64,000 bases of DNA, taken from NCBI GenBank assembly GCA_002371265.1, contig DFGT01000003.1, positions 1-64,000 of the forward strand, written 5' to 3'. Source of the DNA: Bacteroidales bacterium UBA3743. GTDB taxonomy: Bacteria; Bacteroidota; Bacteroidia; Bacteroidales; Paludibacteraceae. The notes under the pieces were generated by a model. That model was not told where the DNA came from. It did not search any database and worked only from the letters and a program-made list of their open reading frames with translations. Of the stretch, positions 34,768-43,638 are shown in pieces. Within the stretch, counting starts at the first letter, position 1; every line of letters begins with the position of its first letter. Position numbers and translations under genes: made by a program.

Positions 34768-34934
34768 TGAGGATTATTAAGGGCGGAACGCCCTAACCCA
34801 TTCTTTTCCGCGAGCCCAAAGGGCGAGCGGTAAAAATGCGTTCATTGTGCATCTATTTTTAAATTAGTATGTGCTCGCCTTACGGCTCGCATTTTGGAGA
34901 GGGGTTAAGGCGTTCCGCCCTTAACAATCCTCGA
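34768..34934. repeat. MITE-like element, complete copy (167 bp)
   Basis: Begins GAGGATTATTAAGGGCGGAA and ends CCGCCCTTAACAATCCTC. Inside, forward CCGCGAGCCCAAAGGGCGAGCGG and reverse GCTCGCCTTACGGCTCGC are the second hairpin in two orientations. It lies in the convergent gap before the ABC-F gene. Confidence 0.78.
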
Positions 34935-34983
34935 CTCTATAACCAAATATTTAATTTAGATTTGAACAGAATTTTACAAAAAT

Positions 34984-35024
34984 AAAGGAGTCCGTGCTAC
35001 TTTGTGGTAGTATGGACTCCTTTT
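34984..35024. terminator. Bidirectional terminator
   Basis: AAAGGAGTCC...TGCTAC, loop, GTAGTA...GGACTCCTTTT. Serves the convergent YcxB-like and ABC-F genes. Confidence 0.85.
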
Positions 35025-35044
35025 ATGTTGATGATTAACGATTA

Positions 35045-36943
35045 TTACGATATCTTTTCGTTCAATTCAAGCCAAATCATCTCCTTTTCATCGAGTTCTT
35101 CAATCACTTCCTGCATTCTGCTGGAAAGTTTCATGATTTCGTCGTTGCTCATCTGCTCTCCGCTTCCAAGTCTCTCTTCAATCTCTTTTTTCTCTTTGCT
35201 AAGATTGTCGATGTCGATCTCTGTTTGTTCAAGCAGACGTTGCTCCTTGTAACTCAGTTTTGGCTTGTTCATCGACGTGTTACGCTCTCTTTTAGGAGCT
35301 GCCTCTGCAGGTTTGGCGTTCTTTTCCTTCTCTGCTTTCTCCTTTTCATCGGACATTTCTTTCCAGATGCGATAATCAGTATAGTTGCCTGGAAAGTCTT
35401 TTACAGTATGGTCTGGATTGAACACAAACAGATGGTCCACGATTCTGTCCATGAAATATCTGTCGTGGCTCACGATGAGCACGTTGCCCTTAAACTCCAT
35501 CAGATATTCCTCAAGCACGGAAAGTGTTGCGATGTCAAGGTCGTTGGTTGGCTCGTCGAGAATCAAGAAATTCGGATTCTCCATCAACACTCTGCAAAGC
35601 TGAAGTCGACGTTTCTCTCCACCTGATAGTTTGTAGATATAGTCATGTTGTCTGATTGGGGCAAACAGGAACCTGCTCAACAGATTTGTTGCCGACAGCT
35701 TCACTCCCTGCTGCACCTCCACTTGGTCGGCAATCTCTGAAATATAGTCGACTACTTTCAGCGTCTCCTTGAATTTAGGAAGCTCCTGGCTGTAGTATCC
35801 AAAACGCACCGTCTGACCGATATTGATTTCTCCGCTGTCTGGGCGAACTTCGTTGAGAATCATTTTTAGCAGCGTCGTTTTTCCTGATCCGTTCTGACCG
35901 ACGATTCCGACTTTTTCTCCTTTTGCGAAATTGTAGTAGAAGTCTTTTAAAAGCACCTTTTCATCGTACTTTTTTGAAATATAGCAAAGCTCGATGATTT
36001 TGCTTCCAATATGGTTGGCTTTGGATGCGAGAGTCAGCTCGGATTCCGAACGTACGCTCTTCAGACGCTTTTCAATGACATCGAATCTGTCAATACGGCT
36101 GCGAGACTTTCCTCCTCGTGCCTGTGGCTGGCGACGTATCCACTCCAATTCACGTCGGTATGTGTTGCGAAGGTGTGCGATAGTGCGTTGCTCCACCTCC
36201 TCACGATGCTCTTTCTCCTCTAGATAGTAGCTGTAATTGCCTTGGTATGTGTAGATCTGAGTGTCTGCGATTTCAAGGATCTTGTTGCAGACATTGTCAA
36301 GGAAATATCTGTCGTGTGTGACAAGCAAAAGGGCTTTTTTCTCTTTTACAAGCATCTCTTCCAGCCACTCCACCATTCCAAGGTCGAGGTGGTTGGTAGG
36401 CTCGTCAAGCACGAGCAGGTCGTGGTCGGAAATGATTGCCGACGCCAATGCCACACGTTTGCGTGCGCCTCCCGACAGTGTGCTGATCTTTTGGTTGATG
36501 TCGCGCAGACCAAGACGTGATAGGGTGGAGATCACCGTCGTCTCCAGATTCCATGCATTAAGAGCATCCATCTTGTGCGACAATTCTGATATCACGTCCG
36601 CATCGGCTCCACTGTTGATGGCGTTCTCATACTCTTTGATGACAGATGTGATTTCACCTGACACGTGACGAAGAGCACCGTCGAGGATGCTTTCTCCATC
36701 ATTGAATTTTGGGTCCTGATCCAAAAAACTAATTTTCAGATCGCGTCGGCGGGTGATATTGCCCGAATCAGCAGGCTCCTCACCCAAAATGATTTTCATC
36801 AGCGTACTCTTTCCACATCCGTTGCGTCCGATCAAAGCAATCTTTTCGCCCACGTTGATGGTGAATGTCACATTCTCAAAAAGTGCCAAGTCACCGAAGT
36901 TTTTGCTGACTTGCTGTATCTGAATTAGGTTTTCGTCTGTCAT
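35045..36943 (-). CDS. ABC-F ATPase (Uup-like)
   Basis: 632 residues with two ABC domains and no membrane part: Walker A GRNGCGKST and GQNGSGKTT, signatures LSGGA and LSGGE, Walker B VLDEPTNHLD and ILDEPTNDLD. The interdomain linker is typical for ABC-F, and the C-terminal coiled coil (~530-632, Lys/Glu-rich) points to the Uup subgroup, which works on ribosomes or DNA branches. The start overlaps the mnmG stop by 4 bp, so it is the last gene of the long operon. Confidence 0.92.
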   Translation of the reverse strand: MTDENLIQIQQVSKNFGDLALFENVTFTINVGEKIALIGRNGCGKSTLMKIILGEEPADSGNITRRRDLKISFLDQDPKFNDGESILDGALRHVSGEITSVIKEYENAINSGADADVISELSHKMDALNAWNLETTVISTLSRLGLRDINQKISTLSGGARKRVALASAIISDHDLLVLDEPTNHLDLGMVEWLEEMLVKEKKALLLVTHDRYFLDNVCNKILEIADTQIYTYQGNYSYYLEEKEHREEVEQRTIAHLRNTYRRELEWIRRQPQARGGKSRSRIDRFDVIEKRLKSVRSESELTLASKANHIGSKIIELCYISKKYDEKVLLKDFYYNFAKGEKVGIVGQNGSGKTTLLKMILNEVRPDSGEINIGQTVRFGYYSQELPKFKETLKVVDYISEIADQVEVQQGVKLSATNLLSRFLFAPIRQHDYIYKLSGGEKRRLQLCRVLMENPNFLILDEPTNDLDIATLSVLEEYLMEFKGNVLIVSHDRYFMDRIVDHLFVFNPDHTVKDFPGNYTDYRIWKEMSDEKEKAEKEKNAKPAEAAPKRERNTSMNKPKLSYKEQRLLEQTEIDIDNLSKEKKEIEERLGSGEQMSNDEIMKLSSRMQEVIEELDEKEMIWLELNEKIS

Positions 36944-38814
36944 CTTCCCAAAAGAACTAATAGTATGTTGATGTCGCTCGGACTTATTCCCGATATTCTG
37001 CTTGCCTGACCAATAGTCTCTGGATCGATACGAGTGAGTTTTTGGCGAGCTTCTGTAGAGATAGTCTTGATCGACATGTAATCGAATTTGCCTTTTATCT
37101 TGATGTTCTCAAGACGTGTGAGCTTGTCTGCGATCTGCTGTTCACGAGTGATGTAGCCGCTGTATTTGATTTGGATCTCAGCAGCTTCCACAATCTCCTC
37201 TTGTCTGTTTGGAATCTTGTCGATTGCCTCTTGCAGTGCAGGAATAGCCTGACGTAACGAATCGAAAGATAGTTGAGGACGGTTGACCAAATCCACAAGT
37301 TTGCATCCTTCGCGGAGTGGGGAAGTGCCCTGTGTCTCCAGGAATGGATTTATCAATGCTGGCTTTATAGAGAATGTCGACGTGAATTCTCTCAATCTGC
37401 TGATTTCTTCTTCTTTTTGAGTCAGTAGGTCGACGCGTTCCTTTCGTGCTAGACCGATTTCTGCTGATTTGCGAGTTAGTCGGCTGTCTGCGTCGTCCTG
37501 GCGGAGCAATATTCTGTATTCTGCTCTCGACGTGAACATTCGGTATGGCTCATCCACACCTTTTGTGATCAGATCGTCGATCAGGACACCGATATAAGCC
37601 TCATTTCTCGACAATACGAATTCTTTGTTGCCATTGCACTTCAAATGAGCGTTGATTCCGGCCATTAAACCCTGTCCTGCGGCCTCTTCGTATCCTGTCG
37701 TGCCATTTACTTGTCCGGCAAGAAAAAGTCCGTCTACGAGCTTGCTTTCCAAAGTTGGGTTGAGCTGGGTCGGGTCGAAATAATCGTATTCGATGGCATA
37801 ACCTGGTCGGTATACCTGTGCGTTTTCCAGACCTTTGATCGTGCGTAGTGCGTTGAGCTGCACATGAAGAGGCAGAGACGAAGAAAAACCGTTGAGATAG
37901 TACTCCTGTGTCGTTTCTCCCTCTGGCTCAAGAAACAGCTGATGCTGGTTTTTATCTGCAAATGTCACAATCTTTGTCTCGATACTTGGACAGTAGCGAG
38001 GCCCTACACTCTGGATTTGTCCGTTGTAGAGTGGAGATTCAGGCAGTCCGGCACGAAGAATCTCATGAGTCTGCTCATTTGTGTATGTGATGAAGCACGG
38101 ACGCTGTTTTAACGGACGTGGCTTGAAGTCAAGGTATGAAAATTTATGAAAGTCGTTGTCTCCGTCTTGTGGGGCAAGCACATCGAAATTGATAGTGCGG
38201 CCGTCGATTCTGACAGGTGTTCCCGTCTTCATGCGTCCCACATTTATTCCTTTTTCTTTCAGTTGCTCGCTGATTCCGTAGGATGCAGGTTCGGAAATAC
38301 GTCCTCCTTTTATCTGTTGTCTGCCGCAATGCATCAGTCCGCTTAGGAATGTTCCGGCTGTGATCACAATCGCTTTGGCTTTGAATTCAGCACCGAGAGC
38401 TGTGCGGACACCGCATACGGATTTGCCTTCAAACAATAATTCATTTGCCATGTCTTGCCAGATGCAGAGATTGTCGGTGTTCTCAAGCAGACTTCTCCAC
38501 TTTTCAGAGAAGCGTTGACGGTCCGACTGGCTGCGTGGGCTCCACATCGCAGGCCCTTTTGATTTGTTGAGCATACGGTATTGGATGGCTGTAAGGTCTG
38601 TGACGATACCCATCTGTCCGCCCATTGCGTCAATCTCTCTTACGATCTGTCCTTTCGCTATGCCTCCCACTGCAGGGTTGCAGCTCATCTGTGCGATGGA
38701 GTGCATGTCCATTGTGATGAGAAGTGTCTGTGACCCTAGGTTGGCTGCGGCTGATGCCGCCTCGCAACCTGCGTGACCGGCACCGATAACTATGACATCG
38801 AAATTGAATTTCAT
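36940..38814 (-). CDS. mnmG: tRNA uridine-5-carboxymethylaminomethyl modification enzyme MnmG
   Basis: 624 residues. FAD-binding GAGHAGCEAA (11-20), SCNPAVGGIAKG, MDAMGG-type segment (residues 63-70, REIDAMGGQMG), GTFLSGLMHCG, TGTPVRI and the C-terminal helical domain with SGYITREQ are all diagnostic. With MnmE it modifies the wobble uridine of several tRNAs. The product ends 4 bp inside the ABC-F gene and starts 1 bp after the upstream gene. Confidence 0.97.
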   Translation of the reverse strand: MKFNFDVIVIGAGHAGCEAASAAANLGSQTLLITMDMHSIAQMSCNPAVGGIAKGQIVREIDAMGGQMGIVTDLTAIQYRMLNKSKGPAMWSPRSQSDRQRFSEKWRSLLENTDNLCIWQDMANELLFEGKSVCGVRTALGAEFKAKAIVITAGTFLSGLMHCGRQQIKGGRISEPASYGISEQLKEKGINVGRMKTGTPVRIDGRTINFDVLAPQDGDNDFHKFSYLDFKPRPLKQRPCFITYTNEQTHEILRAGLPESPLYNGQIQSVGPRYCPSIETKIVTFADKNQHQLFLEPEGETTQEYYLNGFSSSLPLHVQLNALRTIKGLENAQVYRPGYAIEYDYFDPTQLNPTLESKLVDGLFLAGQVNGTTGYEEAAGQGLMAGINAHLKCNGNKEFVLSRNEAYIGVLIDDLITKGVDEPYRMFTSRAEYRILLRQDDADSRLTRKSAEIGLARKERVDLLTQKEEEISRLREFTSTFSIKPALINPFLETQGTSPLREGCKLVDLVNRPQLSFDSLRQAIPALQEAIDKIPNRQEEIVEAAEIQIKYSGYITREQQIADKLTRLENIKIKGKFDYMSIKTISTEARQKLTRIDPETIGQASRISGISPSDINILLVLLGR

Positions 38815-38815
38815 T

Positions 38816-40108
38816 TTATTTTAACTTGTTAAGAAAAGCCTCATCCAAAAGCAGTTTTTTCAGACGGAGAGTCCAAACTTGGTTGCTTTGTCCGTTGGCT
38901 GTCTGCCCACCAATCAGAAGGAATTCTCCTTTATCTTTTGTCTGGAATAAGCCAGCATCTGCCAATGCTCCCACTGTGTTAGAAAGATCTTTGTGCTGGT
39001 CTATCGCCCACGTCAAACCACTGTTGTTTGAAGTGTAGCATGTTGTCGAATATTTACCGTCTGCTGAGATTCCTCCAAGAATACCAAGAGTGCTATTGCT
39101 TAATGCAAATGTGATTGCTTTATCCATATATGGAAGCCCAGCTGATGTGCTTGTCAAACATTCCATGTTGCCATATCTGTCTGCTCCCCAGATTTCTGCT
39201 TTCTCTCCTTTTTTGGCGTATAGATAACCAAGAATTGTGTTTCCGCTTGGCGCAGTGAATGGACGAACTGTGTCTACTGCAAATTCATCATGAACTGGTT
39301 GTGAGATTTTAGCCTCTCCGTTTTTGCTGTATGATTTTATTTCTCTGCCGTCAAGCATCCATATCTGCTTGTTGAGTGAATAAAGTAGTTGTCCGCTGGT
39401 GATGGCCTCAAACTTGTTGAATTGCAATGCTGTGAAATTAGCGGCGTAGATTGCTCCAGACTTACCCTGGACAAATAGTGAATCGTCAATATTGCAGAGT
39501 GTGGATAATTCTAAAGTCTCAGGAGCTTCGACAGTACGGCTCTGCCACTGCACTCCGTCTTTGGAAGTCACGACTTTGCATGCACCGGTTGTCTGGTAGA
39601 ATTGCCACATCAGGTCGTTGTGCATTATGGATTTTTGGGAAAGAATTGTCTCTTCCAAACCTGAGACGACACCTGCGTTGGTCCATTGAAACGCGTCTAC
39701 ATCATATTTGTGCACACGCACTTCCAGAGTGTATTCTTTTTTTGAATTGTTATCTGTATTTGTGGAAATAAGTTTTACAGGCTTTGTAAAATCCATCGCC
39801 ACAGTGTTTCTGAAATCAATGTAGTTGATTCCGTCATAGGAGTATTGTATGGCATTCTTGTTGTCAGAATAAGAGTAGATGTTCGGGTATAGCGAGTCTA
39901 CTCTAGTGCCATGAGTCAATGAGTCGTAGTTGTAGATCTTAGCTTCCGTGTCGTTGACTATAAACTCAACATTGGATCCTAACTGAGAAAAAATGACACG
40001 GCGGATTCTTGGGTCTGGGGTGTCTTTCTCCTCGTCGTCCTTACAACTTGAATTTACAGCTGCCAATGTGAAAGCAGTGATGTATAGTAATAAATTGCGT
40101 AGTTTCAT
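38816..40108 (-). CDS. Lipoprotein with beta-propeller-like body (DUF6242-like)
   Basis: 430 residues. Lipobox LAAVNSSC near residue 22, followed by DDEE, suits export to the outer membrane. Repeating segments such as TSKDGVQWQS and TSNNSGLTWA resemble sialidase/BNR-like propeller blades. I think of the Bacteroidales family DUF6242 but could not check. The gene lies in the mnmG operon, 1 bp from mnmG. Confidence 0.65.
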   Translation of the reverse strand: MKLRNLLLYITAFTLAAVNSSCKDDEEKDTPDPRIRRVIFSQLGSNVEFIVNDTEAKIYNYDSLTHGTRVDSLYPNIYSYSDNKNAIQYSYDGINYIDFRNTVAMDFTKPVKLISTNTDNNSKKEYTLEVRVHKYDVDAFQWTNAGVVSGLEETILSQKSIMHNDLMWQFYQTTGACKVVTSKDGVQWQSRTVEAPETLELSTLCNIDDSLFVQGKSGAIYAANFTALQFNKFEAITSGQLLYSLNKQIWMLDGREIKSYSKNGEAKISQPVHDEFAVDTVRPFTAPSGNTILGYLYAKKGEKAEIWGADRYGNMECLTSTSAGLPYMDKAITFALSNSTLGILGGISADGKYSTTCYTSNNSGLTWAIDQHKDLSNTVGALADAGLFQTKDKGEFLLIGGQTANGQSNQVWTLRLKKLLLDEAFLNKLK

Positions 40109-40111
40109 ATA

Positions 40112-40570
40112 CTAATTGATTAAACTAATTGTTCCGTAGGTAATTGCGAGCCAAACCACGTATCGCACCGTCTTTCCTAGCAAAACCCAGAATAATACTC
40201 CCCAAAACGGAGAACGCATCAATCCGAGTGCCATGACAATGAAATCGCCAATGCCTGGTGTGAATGAAAAGAAGCCGAGCCAGATGCCCCGCTGTTGCAC
40301 CCATCTTTTCGCCTTCTCCACTTTGGCTTCGTCAAGTCCACAATATTTTGTCAGCCATTCCGTCTTCCCGAGATAACCTAACGCATAGCAGGTCATTGCT
40401 CCAAGTGTGTTGCCGAGGATGGCTGCTGTCAGTACGCTGTATGTGTTTGCTCCTGATGCCCAAACTATCGAGAATACAGCTTCAGAAGGTAACGGAAGTA
40501 CAGTCGCCGCTAAAAATGCCGCTATAAACAGTCCCCAACATCCGTATTCTGCAAGCCAAGACAAATCCAT
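40112..40570 (-). CDS. YqaA-family (DedA-like) membrane protein
   Basis: 152 residues with four or five hydrophobic segments. AATVLPLPSEAVF near the start and FFSFTPGIGDFIVMALGLMR later are typical of YqaA/DedA (SNARE-associated) proteins, which move lipid carriers or phospholipids across the inner membrane. Only 3 bp precede the next gene. Confidence 0.82.
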   Translation of the reverse strand: MDLSWLAEYGCWGLFIAAFLAATVLPLPSEAVFSIVWASGANTYSVLTAAILGNTLGAMTCYALGYLGKTEWLTKYCGLDEAKVEKAKRWVQQRGIWLGFFSFTPGIGDFIVMALGLMRSPFWGVLFWVLLGKTVRYVVWLAITYGTISLIN

Positions 40571-40571
40571 G

Positions 40572-41576
40572 CTATTCCAATCCGATAAGTTTAACCACGA
40601 GGTAACCGACTGCCAACAAAATGAATAATCGATACATCCACGTGATGAGTAATTCTCGTTTATAGAATAGTGTCACGGCACCACCGATGCAGAATGTGCC
40701 AAGAGTGATGATTGTGCTCAACATTGATTCAAAACCATAATTCATAGCTACTGCAAAGAATATGGCAAGCATAATTATCACTACTAACAATGAGAATTTT
40801 CCTCGTTGCTGGATGCTCTTGTTGCTGTAGTGGCTGGAAAGCCGCATCGTACATACGAGAATGAATGCCAGCAAATATCCGTAGAATATTTTGCTGAACC
40901 TTCCAAATGTCTCAAATTCGGAAAAATCGTTGAGACTGAAACTTGGGGTCGCTGTCCACGACATTCCTTCAAAGTAGCCCAACTGGTAGATTCCTGCCAC
41001 GGCATAGATGGCTATTGTCAATCCTCCTATTATGATGCTTAGGATACTCTTCAGCTGCATACGGTTGCTGAAGTAGAGAAACGCCACAACTGGAATTACG
41101 TTGAGTGAGAATGGAGTGTATACAATCGAACCGATTGTGATCAATCCTCCGATATTGAAAGAATGCATCTCATTATAACTCTCCGACAAAGCAAATGCTG
41201 AGGCAATGATCGCTAATTCTATCAGTGTGAGGACGTATCCATAGCTGACACTGTCCTTTTCCAATGATATAATCATTACAAATATGCATAGCACTGTCGG
41301 CAAAATCGTCGATGCTCTTAAAAGTGAAAATGCATTGTTGATGAATCCTAATATAAATCCAATCAACAAAATAAATGCGAAATTCACCCAATATGCTACT
41401 ATGTCGGGAATATCAACCAAACTTTCCATCAATGCCATGAATCTCAGGCTGCCTGCTTTCGACAGATAGAATGTTGGGTCGAATGGAATGAGCCACAAAA
41501 GAAGAGCTACGCACACAGTTACAATGTATGCGATCACCGATGGCTTAACTTTGTCTTGAAAACTACCGTTGTACAT
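40572..41576 (-). CDS. Polytopic membrane protein (DUF6427-like)
   Basis: 334 residues from ATG 41576; a 15-residue upstream extension in frame (to 41621) runs through a GGGTGGGT/ACCCACCC hairpin and is rejected. About ten hydrophobic helices cover almost the whole length. I recognise only a likeness to the Bacteroidota DUF6427 family. Role unknown, perhaps envelope biogenesis given its neighbours. Confidence 0.6.
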   Translation of the reverse strand: MYNGSFQDKVKPSVIAYIVTVCVALLLWLIPFDPTFYLSKAGSLRFMALMESLVDIPDIVAYWVNFAFILLIGFILGFINNAFSLLRASTILPTVLCIFVMIISLEKDSVSYGYVLTLIELAIIASAFALSESYNEMHSFNIGGLITIGSIVYTPFSLNVIPVVAFLYFSNRMQLKSILSIIIGGLTIAIYAVAGIYQLGYFEGMSWTATPSFSLNDFSEFETFGRFSKIFYGYLLAFILVCTMRLSSHYSNKSIQQRGKFSLLVVIIMLAIFFAVAMNYGFESMLSTIITLGTFCIGGAVTLFYKRELLITWMYRLFILLAVGYLVVKLIGLE

Positions 41577-41601
41577 CTGCTCTCTTTTTATGTTATCTGT
41601 A

Positions 41602-41623
41602 GGGGTGGGTCTCAAACCCACCC
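41602..41623. repeat. GGGTGGGT hairpin
   Basis: GGGGTGGGT-CTCAA-ACCCACCC between purD and the downstream gene. No T-run; possibly a small dispersed palindrome. Confidence 0.45.
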
Positions 41624-41656
41624 GTCAAATCATATTTAAAAATCCGCCCGTAAAGA

Positions 41657-42955
41657 TTATAGGTCGAATCCTATGTCGCGACGGAAGTACTTCTTCTCAA
41701 AGTCGATTATTTGCGCGTTGGCGAACGACTTTGCAAGTGCCTCTGCCTTTGTCGCACCGTATGAACTGATTGAGATTACTCGTCCTCCGTTTGTCAAAAC
41801 TTTACCGTCGACCATCTTTGTTCCGGCGTGGAATGCGATAGAGTCTTTCACTTTGTCTAGCCCAGTGATTACTTTGTTTTTCTCGTACTCCTCTGGATAG
41901 CCTCCTGAAACCAACATCACTGTGACGGCTGTACGCTCATCTTCCTCAAGTGTACGCTTGTCCAAATCTCCTGCTGCCACACCTTCGAATGCGTCAACCA
42001 AGTCGCCTTTGACACGTAGCATGACTGCCTCTGTCTCTGGATCTCCCATACGGACGTTGTATTCGATCACCATAGGCTCATTCTTCACGTTGATCAAGCC
42101 AAGGAAGATGAATCCTTTGTATGTGATGTTCTCTTTTGCCAATCCTTCAACTGTTGGAATGATGATTCGCTCCTCAACCTTCTTCATGAATGTCTTGTCG
42201 GCAAACGGAACTGGTGAGACTGCTCCCATTCCTCCTGTGTTAAGACCTTTGTCTCCCTCTCCGATACGCTTGTAGTCTTTCGCTACAGGAAGCACTTTGT
42301 AGTTTTTGCCATCTGTAAGCACAAACACTGAACACTCTATTCCTGACAAGAATTCCTCAATGACAACTGTCTTGCTGGCATCACCAAACTTTCCAGTCAA
42401 CATTGTCTTTAATTCTGCCTTTGCCTCTTCCAATGTGTTGAGGATAAGCACACCTTTGCCGGCAGCCAAACCATCGGCTTTAAGTACGTATGGAGCTTCC
42501 AACTCAGCAAGGAATGCGAATGCGTCTTCGATTGTCTCGTTAGTGAAACTTTTGTATCTTGCTGTCGGAATATTGTGACGCATCATGAATGCTTTGGCGA
42601 AGTCTTTGCTTCCCTCCAATCTTGCACCTTCTTTAGATGGTCCGATCACTTTGATGCTCTTAAGGGCAGCGTCGTTTTTGAAGTAGTCGTAGATTCCTTT
42701 TACTAGTGGGTCTTCCGGACCAACGACTACCATTTCGATGTCGTTTTCAAGCACGAATTTTTTGATTGCGTCGAAATCGTCTGCCTTCATGGCAACGTTC
42801 TTGCAACCTACAGTCTTCCCGTTCACTTCTCTTGTAAGAAGCTCTGTTCCTGCATTTCCAGGTGCAACGAAAAGATTGTCTACTTTCTTGCTCTCTCTAA
42901 TCTTCCAAGCCAAGGCGTTTTCTCTACCTCCGCTTCCCAATATTAGTACGTTCAT
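41657..42955 (-). CDS. purD: Phosphoribosylamine-glycine ligase
   Basis: 432 residues, complete. N-terminal GSGGRENALAWK (7-18), ATP-grasp domain with DGLAAGKGV, IECSVFVLTDG and NVRMGDPETEAVM, and the C-terminal beta-barrel. It catalyses the second step of purine synthesis. In a run with envelope genes, not with other pur genes. Confidence 0.97.
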   Translation of the reverse strand: MNVLILGSGGRENALAWKIRESKKVDNLFVAPGNAGTELLTREVNGKTVGCKNVAMKADDFDAIKKFVLENDIEMVVVGPEDPLVKGIYDYFKNDAALKSIKVIGPSKEGARLEGSKDFAKAFMMRHNIPTARYKSFTNETIEDAFAFLAELEAPYVLKADGLAAGKGVLILNTLEEAKAELKTMLTGKFGDASKTVVIEEFLSGIECSVFVLTDGKNYKVLPVAKDYKRIGEGDKGLNTGGMGAVSPVPFADKTFMKKVEERIIIPTVEGLAKENITYKGFIFLGLINVKNEPMVIEYNVRMGDPETEAVMLRVKGDLVDAFEGVAAGDLDKRTLEEDERTAVTVMLVSGGYPEEYEKNKVITGLDKVKDSIAFHAGTKMVDGKVLTNGGRVISISSYGATKAEALAKSFANAQIIDFEKKYFRRDIGFDL

Positions 42956-43010
42956 CTATTTTTGTTTTTTACCCGTGGAGACGTGGATTCCCTAATCTCT
43001 GTGAGTGATT

Positions 43011-43628
43011 TTAATACTCTATTTTTTTGAATGAATAGCCTTCGTTAAGAAGCCATTCGATGCTTCTGCATAATGCACCTTCAATGTTTTTCCTTGCTTT
43101 CAAGGAGTCGTGGAAGACGATGATAGACCCATCTCTGGTATATCGTTTCACCTTGTCGAAAATGTCATCCGGTGTAAGATCCTTGTTGTAGTCTCTTGTC
43201 ACTACATCCCACATCACTATCCTGTATCTCTTTCTGAGATGGCGAATTGTGGTAGGACGGATGATTCCATGAGGCGGGCGAAATAATGGAGAATGGATAA
43301 GCTGGTTGGCTTTCTCCACATTCTCGCAATATCGTTTCGCTGATGTCCCCCACGAACGGAGGTGGTTAAAAGTGTGGTTGCCTACACTGTGCCCTCTCTC
43401 CACCACCATCTTGAAGATATCCGGGTGTTTGCGGACATTGTCTCCCACACAAAAGAAAGTCGCTTTGACACCGTAACGGTCGAGTGTGTCGAGCACCCAT
43501 TCCGTCACCTCGGGAATAGGTCCGTCGTCGAATGTCAGATATACGGTTTTCTCTTTGTCTTTTTTTATTCGCCACGTCGTCCAGGGGAAAAATGCCCTGA
43601 ACAGACGTGGCGGTTGTTCTATAATCAT
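43011..43628 (-). CDS. Polysaccharide deacetylase (NodB domain)
   Basis: 205 residues. NodB motif 1 TFDDGP (Asp34, Asp35), motif 2 HSVGNHTFNH (His85, His89), motif 3 LFRPPHG and a late HDS segment (IVFHDS) are present, so the metal site appears complete. No clear signal peptide. Likely substrate: N- or O-acetyl groups on peptidoglycan or surface glycan. 10 bp from the DUF2723 gene. Confidence 0.9.
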   Translation of the reverse strand: MIIEQPPRLFRAFFPWTTWRIKKDKEKTVYLTFDDGPIPEVTEWVLDTLDRYGVKATFFCVGDNVRKHPDIFKMVVERGHSVGNHTFNHLRSWGTSAKRYCENVEKANQLIHSPLFRPPHGIIRPTTIRHLRKRYRIVMWDVVTRDYNKDLTPDDIFDKVKRYTRDGSIIVFHDSLKARKNIEGALCRSIEWLLNEGYSFKKIEY

Positions 43629-43638
43629 CAGTGAACTA

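Noticed and set aside
41577..41621. Upstream start of the DUF6427-like gene
   Set aside because: The extension runs into the GGGTGGGT palindrome and lacks membrane-protein character; ATG 41576 precedes the conserved part.
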